Assembly (NCBI GenBank): GCA_947454705.1
Contig: CANGKZ010000001.1
Coordinates: forward strand, 124,001-188,000
Source of the DNA: Verrucomicrobiota bacterium
Lineage (GTDB): Bacteria > Verrucomicrobiota > Verrucomicrobiia > Limisphaerales > UBA9464
Reading direction: 5' to 3'
DNA: 64,000 bases
In this document: piece after piece, positions 49,026-57,663 of the stretch
Position numbering within the stretch: the stretch's first letter is position 1
Layout: the number at the start of each line of letters is the position of its first letter
Made by a program: the position numbers and the translations under genes
The notes under the pieces: generated by a model
What the model saw: the letters and a program-made list of their open reading frames with translations, nothing else
What the model was told of the DNA's origin: nothing
Databases searched by the model: none

Positions 49026-49988
49026 ATGAATCCCCTTCGACTCGCCCTCCTGCTGATCGTCTCAGCTGCAGCCGACGACGTCACACAGGCGCAAACCCCG
49101 GCGGCCGCCTCGACGACAGAAACGGCAACGGCAACCAACACTCCCCCACCGCGTCGCGTTGGATTCAAAGCCCCGCCTCCGCCGCGGAATCCGGTTCCCA
49201 TTCTTCCTGCACTGCCGGTTCCAACGGACGTTTCGTTCTACGCCACCAACGACGTTCCTCACGGACGGGTCGAGGTCGTCCACTACACCACTCCGGCAGG
49301 CACCGAAAAGCGGATGCACGTGTATCTGCCGCCGGGCTACGATGCCAACACCCAGCAGCGCTATCCGGTTCTCTATCTCAATCACGGCGGGGGCGAGAAC
49401 GACAGCCACTGGACGGCCAAAGGCTCGACCCATTGCATCCTCGACAACCTCATCGCCGCAGGCAAAGCCCGGCCGATGATCGTGGCCATGCCTGACACGG
49501 GTCGCCTGGTCTCCGGCAAGCCGCCGAAGCCCGGGGAAGACGACGCCTGCACGAAGGAATACCTCCAGCACATCGTGCCGTACGTCGATGGCCATTACCG
49601 CACGCGCACCACACGCGAAGGGCGCGCCGTCGCCGGACTTTCCATGGGAGGCTTCGTCACCTTGAACACCGGCCTCACGCACCTTGAGACCTTTGGGGAA
49701 CTCTACGTTTTCAGCTCCGGCTATTGGCCCGACCAACTCCCGGTGTTCGCCGAGAACTTCAAGGCGCTCCTGAGCCAGACGAACCTGAACGAACGCTTCC
49801 GCATGCCGATCTATTTCGGCGTGGGCGAGACCGACATCGCCTATCTAAACAGCATGCGAACCATGGCCGTCTTCAACGACCGTGGCATCCGCACCTTTTC
49901 CGTCCTGAGCTCCCACGGTCATGAATGGCTGAACTGGCGGCGCTACCTCTGGCAAACCGCACAAGTCATGTTTCCCGAGGACCACTGA
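49026..49988 (+). CDS. CE1-type esterase
   Basis: 320 residues from the ATG at 49026. Signal peptide: LRLALLLIVSAAADDVTQAQ. A Pro/Thr-rich linker (TNTPPPRRVGFKAPPPPRNP) leads to a CE1 domain: EKRMHVYLPPGYDANTQQRYPVLYLNHG, Ser206 in GLSMGGF, and catalytic His in SSHGHEWLNWRRYL. It lacks the N-terminal accessory domains of the other two esterases in the cluster. It probably deacylates xylan or oligosaccharides. The gap to the next gene is 18 bases. Confidence 0.87.
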   Translation: MNPLRLALLLIVSAAADDVTQAQTPAAASTTETATATNTPPPRRVGFKAPPPPRNPVPILPALPVPTDVSFYATNDVPHGRVEVVHYTTPAGTEKRMHVYLPPGYDANTQQRYPVLYLNHGGGENDSHWTAKGSTHCILDNLIAAGKARPMIVAMPDTGRLVSGKPPKPGEDDACTKEYLQHIVPYVDGHYRTRTTREGRAVAGLSMGGFVTLNTGLTHLETFGELYVFSSGYWPDQLPVFAENFKALLSQTNLNERFRMPIYFGVGETDIAYLNSMRTMAVFNDRGIRTFSVLSSHGHEWLNWRRYLWQTAQVMFPEDH

Positions 49989-50006
49989 ACCAAACCGCTT
50001 CACTCG

Positions 50007-50816
50007 ATGATCTCCATGCACACTCATCCTCTACGCCTCACCGCATTGTTGGCCCGGCTCATATTGCTCCTGTCATTTGCAGCAACCGCCGCCCTCGCCG
50101 CCGACAAGGAAACCTTTGTGCTGGTTCACGGTGCCACTGCTGGCGGATGGGAATGGAAGCGAACCGGCAAGTTTTTGTCCGACGATGGACACACGGTCTA
50201 TCGCGCCACCCTCACCGGCCTCGGCGAGCGCATGCATCTCAACAGCACCAATGTTGATCTTCAGACCCACATCAACGACGTGGTGAATCTCATCCTCTTC
50301 GAGGAACTGCACGATGTCGTACTCACCGGTCACAGCTACGGAGGCATGGTGATTACGGGCGTCATCGACCGTATCCCCGAACGCATCAAGCATGTGGTCT
50401 TTCTCGATGCCGCGGTGCCCGACGATGGCATGTCGCTCTGGGAGCTCTTCGGAAGCAAGGGCCCTGTGGATCCGAAGCGCTTCGCAGATGGCTTCATGCA
50501 GGTGCCCTGGGTCAAGCCCGACACCAAGCCGCCCCACAGCGTCAAACATTCCATCCAGTGCTTCAACCAGCCGGTCTCCTACAAGAACCCTGCGGCAAAG
50601 GCGCTCGACGTCACCTACGTGGCCTTCGTGCCGAAGGACAAATCGGCGGAGGAACGCGCCAAGACCGACAAGAGCTGGCAGCGCGCCGTGGCCCGCGGCT
50701 GGACGATCCGCACCTTCCCCGGCGGACATGTGGCCCAGCAGGAAGATCCCCGTGGCGTGGCCACGCTCATTGAGGAATCAATCCACGACCACAACAAGCC
50801 CGCATCCCCGAAGTGA
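50007..50816 (+). CDS. Alpha/beta hydrolase (EstC / methylesterase-like)
   Basis: 269 residues; an ATG at 50016 is an alternative. Signal peptide: LLARLILLLSFAATAALAA. The hydrolase core is KETFVLVHGATAGGWEWKRTGKFLS, then nucleophile Ser110 in LTGHSYGGMVITGVIDRI, HVVFLDAAVPDDG, and FPGGHVAQQEDP with the catalytic His. This is the plant-type esterase/hydroxynitrile-lyase subgroup. It ends the plus-strand cluster, 18 bases after the CE1 gene; it may cut small ester or lactone products. The substrate is unknown. It ends just before a double-hairpin repeat. Confidence 0.82.
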   Translation: MISMHTHPLRLTALLARLILLLSFAATAALAADKETFVLVHGATAGGWEWKRTGKFLSDDGHTVYRATLTGLGERMHLNSTNVDLQTHINDVVNLILFEELHDVVLTGHSYGGMVITGVIDRIPERIKHVVFLDAAVPDDGMSLWELFGSKGPVDPKRFADGFMQVPWVKPDTKPPHSVKHSIQCFNQPVSYKNPAAKALDVTYVAFVPKDKSAEERAKTDKSWQRAVARGWTIRTFPGGHVAQQEDPRGVATLIEESIHDHNKPASPK

Positions 50817-50859
50817 TTCCGTAAACGCCCGCCCCTGGTCAGCACCTCCTCAGACGTTT

Positions 50860-50931
50860 CTAGAAAATAACCCCGGGCTTCAGCCCGGGGGTTTCCCCAC
50901 CGCGTCATCCCAAGCCTCGTAGGGGCGACAG
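50860..50931 (+). repeat. Double-hairpin repeat, copy 1
   Basis: A first hairpin (CCCCGGGCTTCAGCCCGGGG) and a second, weaker one ending TAGGGGCGACAG lie between two convergent genes, where it may also end transcription. Related copies lie at 54253, 55831, 57496 and 63528, and a partial one at 53078. Confidence 0.82.
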
Positions 50932-50991
50932 AAGCCCATTCCTTACCCTTTCTTCTTTTGCCTTTTGCCTTCCCGCGACGCGGGCCCTCTC

Positions 50992-51678
50992 TCAGGTGAT
51001 GGTCACGTGCACGCAGCTTTCAATGACTCCGTGGACCATGGCGTAACGGGTGAGACCGGCGGTGTCGTGAAGGTGAAGCTTGTTCATGAGGTGCTGCCGG
51101 TGCTTCTCGATGGTTTTGATGCTGATGCCCATCGTGACGGCAGCTTCCTTGTTCGATTGTCCTTCAGCCACCAGTTGCAACACCTGGGACTCCCGCGCGG
51201 TCAGGAGGCCCGCATGGCCGTCTCGCGTCCGACCGAACTTCCCGGCCATTCGACCCGCAGCGGCCGTACGCCGAGTAATGGCGGGACTGAAATACGACCG
51301 TCCCGCGGCCACTTCGTGAATGGCATGGATGAGAATAGCCACCGACGTCTGCTTCTCCAGGAACCCAACCGCACCGGCTAAGGTCATGCGTTGCACGTAA
51401 ACATTGTCGCTGTGTGCCGAGAGCACGAGGATTCGGGCAGCGGGATTGGCGGCGATGATCTGGCGGGTCGCCTCATGCCCGTTGAGAATCGGCATCGCGA
51501 TGTCCATGAGGATCACATTAGGACTCAGCGCGGCCGCCATCTCCACGGCTTCACGACCGTTTTTGGCCTGACCCACCACGCCACACCGGCCCTCCGCCTC
51601 AAGCAGTCGACACAAACTCTGGCGCACCACCGCGTGGTCCTCCACCAGCAGCACCTGGGTCAATTTAGACGCCGTCAC
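50992..51678 (-). CDS. NarL/LuxR-type response regulator
   Basis: 228 residues from a GTG at 51678, overlapping the kinase stop codon (GTGA). Receiver domain: VLLVEDHAVVRQSLCRLLE, phospho-acceptor Asp59 in VILMDIAMP, and LSAHSDNVYVQRM. LuxR-type DNA-binding domain: LTARESQVLQLVAEGQSNKEAAVTMGISIKTIEKHRQHLMNKL. It should bind DNA once phosphorylated by the cognate kinase. Its position right after the xylan cluster, facing it, makes that cluster a possible target, though nothing in the sequence proves it. Confidence 0.95.
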   Translation of the reverse strand: MTASKLTQVLLVEDHAVVRQSLCRLLEAEGRCGVVGQAKNGREAVEMAAALSPNVILMDIAMPILNGHEATRQIIAANPAARILVLSAHSDNVYVQRMTLAGAVGFLEKQTSVAILIHAIHEVAAGRSYFSPAITRRTAAAGRMAGKFGRTRDGHAGLLTARESQVLQLVAEGQSNKEAAVTMGISIKTIEKHRQHLMNKLHLHDTAGLTRYAMVHGVIESCVHVTIT

Positions 51679-52820
51679 ACCACACCTCCCGCGTGAATCG
51701 GCATCTCCACCCGCACCGAGGTTCCCTGGCCGGGGGCCGACTCAATGGCCAGCGTGCCGCCGACCATCTCCACACGCTCCCGCATGCCGATGAGACCCAG
51801 GCGGCGATTCTTGCGGGAGGATAGGGTCTTCAGAACCGAGAACGATTTTCCGTCGTCGTTCACTTCCATGCGAACCGCACCGGGAAGTTCACTGATGATC
51901 ATGTTGACCGTGCTCGCACGTGCGTGACGGGCCACATTGTTCAGACACTCCTGCGCAACCCGGAAGAGCACCATTCGACGATCACTATCCAATGCCTCTA
52001 CACCGGCAAACGCCGTGAGGTTGATCATCAGTTTCTTCCGCGCCGCGAGCCGCTCCATGTAAGTCTGGAGTGCGGGAATGAGGCCCAGGTCGTCCAGCAG
52101 CGGAGGACGCAAATCCCGCGCAAATCGGTGCACTGCCTTCACCGACTTTTGAAGCAATCGTTGGGCGTACAGGAACCGTCCCTTCAGCGTCCGCGCCCCG
52201 GGAGCCTTCGTCCGGCCAAGGGCGGCGAGTTCCACCTCCACCGCGATCAACATCTGGACCACCTCATCGTGCAACTCGCGGCTGATTTCCCGCCGTTCAT
52301 CCTCCTGGGCCGACAAAACCTGACGCGCCATATTGCGCAGCTTCAACTGCATCGTCTGCGACTCCACCAACAGCCTCCGGATCTCCTCGCGCCCCTGTTT
52401 CACCGAAGTCTCGCCGACACGTCGGCGCACCACCTCACGCTCCAAACGACGGTTTTGTTTTGTTAGATCGGCCGCGCAATGCCGCTCCGTTGCAGCCCGT
52501 TGTTGCAACCGGCGAAGCGCCTCGCGGGAGACACGACGCGCACGCACTAGGGGACCGAGCACCTTGAGATGAAACGTCCCCGCCTTTCCGATCCACGTCT
52601 TGGCCGAGCCATCCAACGCCTTCGCCGACGAGAGAAAACCCAGTGCCTCCGCGTGGAACTTTGCGAGATCGAGCGCGTCGCAACCCGCCTCCAGCAGTTC
52701 ACGTCCGAGTGACCTGACGGCAGCAGCGGCGTGCGGCTGACGAGGCCCCAGAAACACACGAAGCGCGCTGAGGTAGCGACGCGAAAGTTCGGGGGAATTT
52801 CCCACTGGGCTTTTGTTCAT
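51675..52820 (-). CDS. NarL-type sensor histidine kinase, cytoplasmic
   Basis: 381 residues. N-terminal 130 residues are helical and lack membrane segments (LSALRVFLGPRQPHAAAAVRSLGRELLEAGCDALDLAKFHAEAL). A coiled coil (RRLQQRAATERHCAADLTKQNRRLEREVVRRR) leads to the HisKA_3 helix EDERREISRELHDEVVQM with His184. The HATPase part has RVAQECLNNVARHARA, MEVNDDGKSF and RRLGLIGMRERVEMVGGTL. With no transmembrane segment it probably senses a cytoplasmic signal. It forms a two-gene operon with the regulator. Confidence 0.92.
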   Translation of the reverse strand: MNKSPVGNSPELSRRYLSALRVFLGPRQPHAAAAVRSLGRELLEAGCDALDLAKFHAEALGFLSSAKALDGSAKTWIGKAGTFHLKVLGPLVRARRVSREALRRLQQRAATERHCAADLTKQNRRLEREVVRRRVGETSVKQGREEIRRLLVESQTMQLKLRNMARQVLSAQEDERREISRELHDEVVQMLIAVEVELAALGRTKAPGARTLKGRFLYAQRLLQKSVKAVHRFARDLRPPLLDDLGLIPALQTYMERLAARKKLMINLTAFAGVEALDSDRRMVLFRVAQECLNNVARHARASTVNMIISELPGAVRMEVNDDGKSFSVLKTLSSRKNRRLGLIGMRERVEMVGGTLAIESAPGQGTSVRVEMPIHAGGVV

Positions 52821-53325
52821 GCTGAAGTGGCGACGGGGATTCGTTGAACGCTCAACACGTGGCCAATCGTCGCGAGGGCGCGAGACCGCGGCGCCGAGCG
52901 TCGGCGGTCCGCATGACGGCTCCGTACAACTGCAACACGAAGAAGGAAGGCGGGCTCATGCACTGGGCGAAGCTCATGTAGGTGCACACGAAGCAACGCC
53001 GCATCGTATCCAGACCGGTCCCCTGGGCTATGGGGTGTTCAAGGTAGGTCGATCCCTGCCCCGTGCCGCCTTCTTGAGTCGCCTCGGGGCGACAGGAGAC
53101 TCCCTTTTCAAATCTCCTTTTGCCTTTCGGCATCCCCCGAAGCGGGCCCGGCATCCAACGCGGACATCCGGTTCATCCTCATGATTCGCGACGGCACCGG
53201 TCTCGGGGACCTTGACTTTGCAGACCCCGATTCGTCTCCTGCGCACCTAAGCTCCCGATCAACACAACCCGGTTCTACTGACCGCGACGCTTCGAGGGCG
53301 CCCACCCACTCCCACTCAAAAGGAT
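52821..53325. other. Divergent intergenic region (505 bases), no gene supported
   Basis: Lies between the kinase start and the hypothetical membrane protein start, so it should hold both promoters. It contains a partial double-hairpin copy (GTCGCCTCGGGGCGACAGGAG, 53078-53100) and CCTTTTGCCTTT-type text at 53108-53130. A 50-codon minus-strand frame at 52852-53004 (Cys- and Phe-rich) has no recognisable domain and I do not call it. I see no clear promoter box. Confidence 0.5.
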
Positions 53326-54216
53326 GTGACAAGAATCACGGAAATCTCAGCAGACCGAATCCGTCTTAGCAGTCGGCCGCCGCGGTGGTTGGTGGCTCTT
53401 TTCGGGTGCATCTTCTTCGCCGTCCTTTTTGGACTCTGCCCCTCCTACGAGCTGACCTGCCGGCAAACGGAAGCCCACACCGTTGATCTGCGGGTCAGGC
53501 GTCAACTGTTCGGCCACACGCTCTCCGAACGCACGATCACCGGGGTCACTGGTGCGACAGTCGAGAATGGCTCCGATTCCAGCAGCAATCGCAATCACCG
53601 CTCGACGGGCAGTCGCGCCTCTACGTTCGAATCCAATACCACCGCACGGATCGTCTTCATCACCCAATCCGGGCCCGTTCCGCTCGTCTCGGCGTATGCG
53701 TCAGGCCGCGATGGCTTCCAAATCGCGACGGATGAACTCAACCAACTCCTGGCAAGCAACCGAGCAGAGGGTCGAGTTGTGAGAGTGCCATCCAGCCATT
53801 GGTTCTGGGGGCTCGCCGCGGTTCTCGGACTGATCACCGTCACCATCATCCCGGGGGGATCATGTCGCTGCCTCATCGATCGCTCCGAAAACGTGGTGAG
53901 AATCACCTGGCCGACCTTTCTCGGATCGCGACATGCGGAATTTGCGCTGACCGATGTGGAATCCTTCCGGGTGGTCCACCGAAATGCACCAGCCAGGACA
54001 CGTGAATCCGAGGATCAACCGCAGCGCATGGAGGATTTCGTCTACGCCTTCAAGAATTTCAGCCGGCTTCAGCAAGCAAGCTTCGAGAAATCGATCGGAA
54101 TCCGGCTGCACCAGGGCGAAGAGTTTTCCATCACCCGACAGAACGGCGCGAAGGCCAAACCGAGCACCGAAGAGTTGATCGGTCTGTTGGAGAAATTCCG
54201 CCGCGGCGATTTGTAA
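53326..54216 (+). CDS. Hypothetical membrane protein with two transmembrane segments
   Basis: 296 residues from a GTG at 53326, with AAAAGG just upstream. Two hydrophobic segments (WLVALFGCIFFAVLFGLCPSY and HWFWGLAAVLGLITVTIIPGG) enclose a Ser/Asn/Arg-rich loop. A soluble C-terminal domain (FALTDVESFRVVHRNAPAR, LHQGEEFSITRQNGAKAKPSTEELIGLLEKF) follows; the second half resembles the photosystem-assembly-type/PH-like domains found in membrane-bound proteins, but that is a guess. It is alone on the plus strand, between the kinase and sialidase genes. Function is unknown. Confidence 0.6.
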   Translation: MTRITEISADRIRLSSRPPRWLVALFGCIFFAVLFGLCPSYELTCRQTEAHTVDLRVRRQLFGHTLSERTITGVTGATVENGSDSSSNRNHRSTGSRASTFESNTTARIVFITQSGPVPLVSAYASGRDGFQIATDELNQLLASNRAEGRVVRVPSSHWFWGLAAVLGLITVTIIPGGSCRCLIDRSENVVRITWPTFLGSRHAEFALTDVESFRVVHRNAPARTRESEDQPQRMEDFVYAFKNFSRLQQASFEKSIGIRLHQGEEFSITRQNGAKAKPSTEELIGLLEKFRRGDL

Positions 54217-54252
54217 CTTATGCCCTTCGCCCACAAGTAGCGCACCCTCTCT

Positions 54253-54330
54253 TTTGAAACTAGCCCCGCGGTTTCAGCCCGGGGTTTCGCCAACGGCGCG
54301 ACCGCGATCAGCCCCCTCGGGGCGACAGAG
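54253..54330 (+). repeat. Double-hairpin repeat, copy 2
   Basis: TTTTGAAACTAGCCCCGCGG-TTTCAGCCCGGGGTTTC, then CAGCCCCCTCGGGGCGACAG. It lies between the convergent genes at 53326 and 54356. Confidence 0.82.
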
Positions 54331-54355
54331 GGTTGCTCTCCGCCCGCCACGCGAC

Positions 54356-55711
54356 TCAAGCACCCGACGGAACCGGGCGGGTCAGCGGAACGGAATCGCG
54401 AGGACTGAGCGAACGGAAATTCCGAATGCGGTGGAAGGTGAGGTAATTCGCATCGTGCGCGTTGTTCGCGCCGCCCGTGTCGTCGTCGTAGGCGGTCCGA
54501 CAGGCCGCGATCAGATCTGCCCCGTCGAACAACCAGTCGACGTACTGAAATCCATGCCTCACCCGGTCCGGATGATGCAGCAGGTGGCATCGCACCTCCC
54601 AGTGCCGCAGGTCGACACTCCGCACCAGCGACAGCGTGTTACGAACCGTGGCGGGCTTGCCCAGATGTTCCCACCCCGGCGCGATAAAACTCACCAGACT
54701 CCAGTAGGCACCGCTCTTGGGACCACGCCGCACCGCGAACTTCTTCGCGCCGCCCGGCAAATCCACGAATCCCGTTTCCGGATCGAACGCCACCGTGCGT
54801 CCGTCGTTGCTGATCCGGAGCAGGGCGCCCTTTTCCGGAACCTCGCGCGTGTCCACGCGCAGGAGATTCCACAACGTATTGTCGGGACCCGCCACCACGT
54901 TGCCCTCCAGCCAACCGCCCATGTCCCCGCGATTCCAGGCACGGTCGCTTGCGAGAAACTCGCTCGAAGTCCACTGCGCCGCATCCAGCAAGTCGCCATC
55001 CACCGGGACCGAAAGCACTCCGGCGCGATAGTTCACGCCCCAGGATGTGGGCGGATTCCGCCACTCAAACGCCCGCCACAATCGACCCGCGTGCTCCACC
55101 ACCGGCATCGCCGCACAATGAAACTCCGCATCCGCCCGCAACACCCCCGAACGGCCATCCACCGGCGTGGTCCAAGTGGCACCGCCATCGCGTGAACGGC
55201 GGATGAGGATCCGTCCGTGATGCCGATCGAGCCCGAGCAGATACAACGCCCCGCGATGCACAAAGAGCGACGACCAAAACATCCCGTCGATCTCGGCGAT
55301 CAACTGCCAGTGTTGTCCTCGATCCGCGGAGCGGTACACGCGGCCAGTCGCACGCTGGTGCTCGTTCGACTTCGGCCCGAAGAAATCATGAGATGCCACA
55401 TACTCCCCGTTCGGAAGCACGGCGATCGAAGGCGAACCCACGAATCGCCCCGAGGGTGCCGGGCTGTGGGCAATCACCGTTCCAGGCACCGCGCCGTAAA
55501 CCCCCTTTCCGCCTGAGCTCGGAGCGCCCGGTCGTGAAGCGCACCCGCTGAGCCATGCCCCCGTCCCCGCAATCGCCGTCATTCCCGCCAGCCCCTGAAT
55601 CCACTGCCGACGGCTCCAACCCGAGTCACGACCCGTTGGAAGAACGCCCGGGCCCGCAGATGAAACCACGGCCGTGAAGGAAGTTGGGGTGGATGGGGAG
55701 GAATTCATCAT
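54356..55711 (-). CDS. Tat-exported sialidase-like (BNR repeat) protein
   Basis: 451 residues from the ATG at 55711; the N-terminus is long before the twin-arginine signal SGWSRRQWIQGLAGMTAIAGTGAWLSGCAS, which also has a lipobox-like LSGC and so may be a lipoprotein. The body is a propeller with Asp-box-like turns: YRSADRGQHWQLIAEID, IRRSRDGGATWTTPVDG and SVDLRHWEVR. This is the sialidase/neuraminidase fold, but catalytic Arg and Tyr residues could not be fixed by eye. Many such PVC proteins act on other sugars. It may cleave or bind a glycan at the surface. Confidence 0.75.
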   Translation of the reverse strand: MMNSSPSTPTSFTAVVSSAGPGVLPTGRDSGWSRRQWIQGLAGMTAIAGTGAWLSGCASRPGAPSSGGKGVYGAVPGTVIAHSPAPSGRFVGSPSIAVLPNGEYVASHDFFGPKSNEHQRATGRVYRSADRGQHWQLIAEIDGMFWSSLFVHRGALYLLGLDRHHGRILIRRSRDGGATWTTPVDGRSGVLRADAEFHCAAMPVVEHAGRLWRAFEWRNPPTSWGVNYRAGVLSVPVDGDLLDAAQWTSSEFLASDRAWNRGDMGGWLEGNVVAGPDNTLWNLLRVDTREVPEKGALLRISNDGRTVAFDPETGFVDLPGGAKKFAVRRGPKSGAYWSLVSFIAPGWEHLGKPATVRNTLSLVRSVDLRHWEVRCHLLHHPDRVRHGFQYVDWLFDGADLIAACRTAYDDDTGGANNAHDANYLTFHRIRNFRSLSPRDSVPLTRPVPSGA

Positions 55712-55830
55712 ACGAATGGGACGCCTTGAATCGTTTGAATCCACAAGGCAGCAACCCAATGAAACCCCGAACCCTCACACGCCCGCAATGAACAAGCCCC
55801 TGACTCTTCGAAAACACCGCCGCACAACCC

Positions 55831-55905
55831 TTCGAAACTAGCCGCGGGCTTCAGCCCGGGGTCTCCCTAACGCCAAGACCCATCAGCCCCATCGGGGCGA
55901 CTGAG
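55831..55905 (+). repeat. Double-hairpin repeat, copy 3
   Basis: TTCGAAACTAGCCGCGGGCT-TCAGCCCGGGGTCTCC, then CATCAGCCCCATCGGGGCGAC. Between the sialidase-like and methyltransferase genes. Confidence 0.82.
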
Positions 55906-55949
55906 ACTTTCCGCCGGCGTGCGCCGTGCCAGATGCCGCGACTCCGCGG

Positions 55950-56993
55950 TTATCCGTGACGTTCGAAGAGGAAGACGCCTTCCTGTCCGCTCGGATCCAC
56001 CTGCTGGAAGCGCAGGGAAAGGTCGGCGGTTTTGCCCAGGGATTCCACTGCGGACGGGGTCAGCCGGAGGCTCTGGAACGCGGTGATTCGCTGGCCTGCT
56101 TCCCATTCCAGCGACTCCATTCCCGGCAACTGGATCGATCGGTCCTGGGTGGGGGTCCAATGGAATTGAATCCGGGCGAGGTCCGCTCCCAAAACGGAAA
56201 CCGTCTCCACGCTGCAGTCGAGTTCTTCGGCAACCCCGAAGATCCCATGGAGGTCGAAGAACGCCCCCACCCATTCCCGCGTTTCGACGTTGTCGTATTG
56301 CGGGAGGATTCCCGGCAGTCCGCTTTCGATCTCGGTTTCTGAAGCCAGATTCGCACTTACCAAGACCAAGTCGCCCGGCTTCGTCCACAGGCGGAGCAGG
56401 TTCCACGCGGTGGCCACGGGCATGTTGGGCAGCATTCCCAGGAAGAAGAGGACGCGTCGCGGACGCGTTTCCTCTTCACCCGATTTGTTCTCCGCAAAGA
56501 GTCGCCGGCACCAATCCGGGGATTCGGTCATTGCCTCGAGGTCGATGACCCCGGCATGGGCCTCACAGGTCGAGGAAACGCGATCTCGGCTGACCATGGC
56601 CAGCGAGGGACTGATATCCACCAGAAGCGCCGCGTCGGGCTGGCGTCGGAGGATTCTCAGGCATTGTTCCTCCTTTTGGCCGCCTCCGCAGCCGAGCGAA
56701 GTCAGGGTCCACGGCTGATCCCCGATGGCCCGCTCGAGTTCGAGGAAGGCTGACTCATAAATGGAACCGACCTGGGAGCTTTTCCGCGCGGGCGACCAGG
56801 CGTCATGCAGCGCCAACCACTTCATGGACTGGTGTGGCGAGATGTAGAGGGCGCCTGCGGGCACGACTCCGCCCCCCAGCGACTGATGCAGGCGGGACAG
56901 CTGCGGCAGCATCCGAGCCGAGGGATCCATCCAAACCGCGAGAACATCTTCTCGCTGGCTTGGGTCGGACGGTGAACTGGAATTGGAAATCAT
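55950..56993 (-). CDS. EgtD-like SAM-dependent methyltransferase
   Basis: 347 residues from the ATG at 56993. It resembles the histidine-specific methyltransferase (EgtD) fold family: YISPHQSMKWLALHDAWSPARKSSQVGSIYESAFLELERAIG, then the SAM-binding LTSLGCGGGQKEEQCLRILRR, a domain around FFLGMLPNMPVATAWNLLRLW, and a final substrate-binding part (VRIQFHWTP-like, here ARIQFHWTPTQD). EgtD trimethylates histidine for ergothioneine, but no EgtB gene is close, so the amino acid or small molecule acted on is unknown. No signal peptide, so cytoplasmic. Confidence 0.7.
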   Translation of the reverse strand: MISNSSSPSDPSQREDVLAVWMDPSARMLPQLSRLHQSLGGGVVPAGALYISPHQSMKWLALHDAWSPARKSSQVGSIYESAFLELERAIGDQPWTLTSLGCGGGQKEEQCLRILRRQPDAALLVDISPSLAMVSRDRVSSTCEAHAGVIDLEAMTESPDWCRRLFAENKSGEEETRPRRVLFFLGMLPNMPVATAWNLLRLWTKPGDLVLVSANLASETEIESGLPGILPQYDNVETREWVGAFFDLHGIFGVAEELDCSVETVSVLGADLARIQFHWTPTQDRSIQLPGMESLEWEAGQRITAFQSLRLTPSAVESLGKTADLSLRFQQVDPSGQEGVFLFERHG

Positions 56994-57663
56994 GGTGGTC
57001 GAGATGTACCCGACAATCACCTAACCGCGTCGTGAAGCAGAGAGCAAGGGCCCGATTCCTCGCGGCAGGAACTGTCACACTGAAAACGGCAGTTGAAGGG
57101 TTAAAAAAGTTGAAGGGTTGAAGGGGAAATCAGCCCCGCGGCGTGGCAACGCCTCCGTTTATGGGTCGGTAGGGCTGCGCTGGGAAATGGGTCACCGCCG
57201 AAACTCCAAAAACGAGCAACGACAGCGCACTCGTTTTCAGACTGGAAACCGGGCGTCAGTAGGCGAATTCCGCTCGTGCCTCACTCAGCAGGTGAATGAA
57301 TCGGAAACGCATTCCTTGCTCCTTCTCCCTGCCCATCCGCGTTTATCTGCGTCGTCCTGAGGTTTGAACTGCCGTTTCCAAATCACAGGTTCGACTCACA
57401 TCAGGGGCAGGTGCATGAGTACACCTGAGGCCAGGTCCCAGCAGCTGACATCGGGTTCACACCGTTTCAGTGCCAGCCCGCCGTCTCTCCTCCCCTCGAA
57501 AATAGCCCCGTGGCTTCAGCCCGGGGTTTCCCAAACAAAACGCCCCACAAGCCCCAGCGGGGCGACAGAGGTCTCCTTCACCCCCTCACCACTTACTACC
57601 TTCGCAATCCAACCCACTTTGTTTCAAACCCGCGGACTGACCTCTTCTCCCTTCCTTCGCTTT
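56994..57663. other. Long intergenic region (about 670 bases) built of repeats
   Basis: No gene is supported. 57091-57128 is a TTGAAGGG-type repeat, 57331-57377 a CATCCGCGTTTATCTGCGTC-type repeat, and 57496-57570 a double-hairpin repeat. The rest shows nothing I recognise. Confidence 0.6.
57496..57570 (+). repeat. Double-hairpin repeat, copy 4
   Basis: CTCGAAAATAGCCCCGTGGC-TTCAGCCCGGGGTTTCCC, then AAGCCCCAGCGGGGCGACAG. Downstream of the DUF1501 gene end. Confidence 0.82.

Noticed and set aside
52852-53004. Possible 50-codon Cys/Phe-rich protein on the minus strand
   Set aside because: No ribosome site, no known family and position in a repeat-bearing gap; not enough support.
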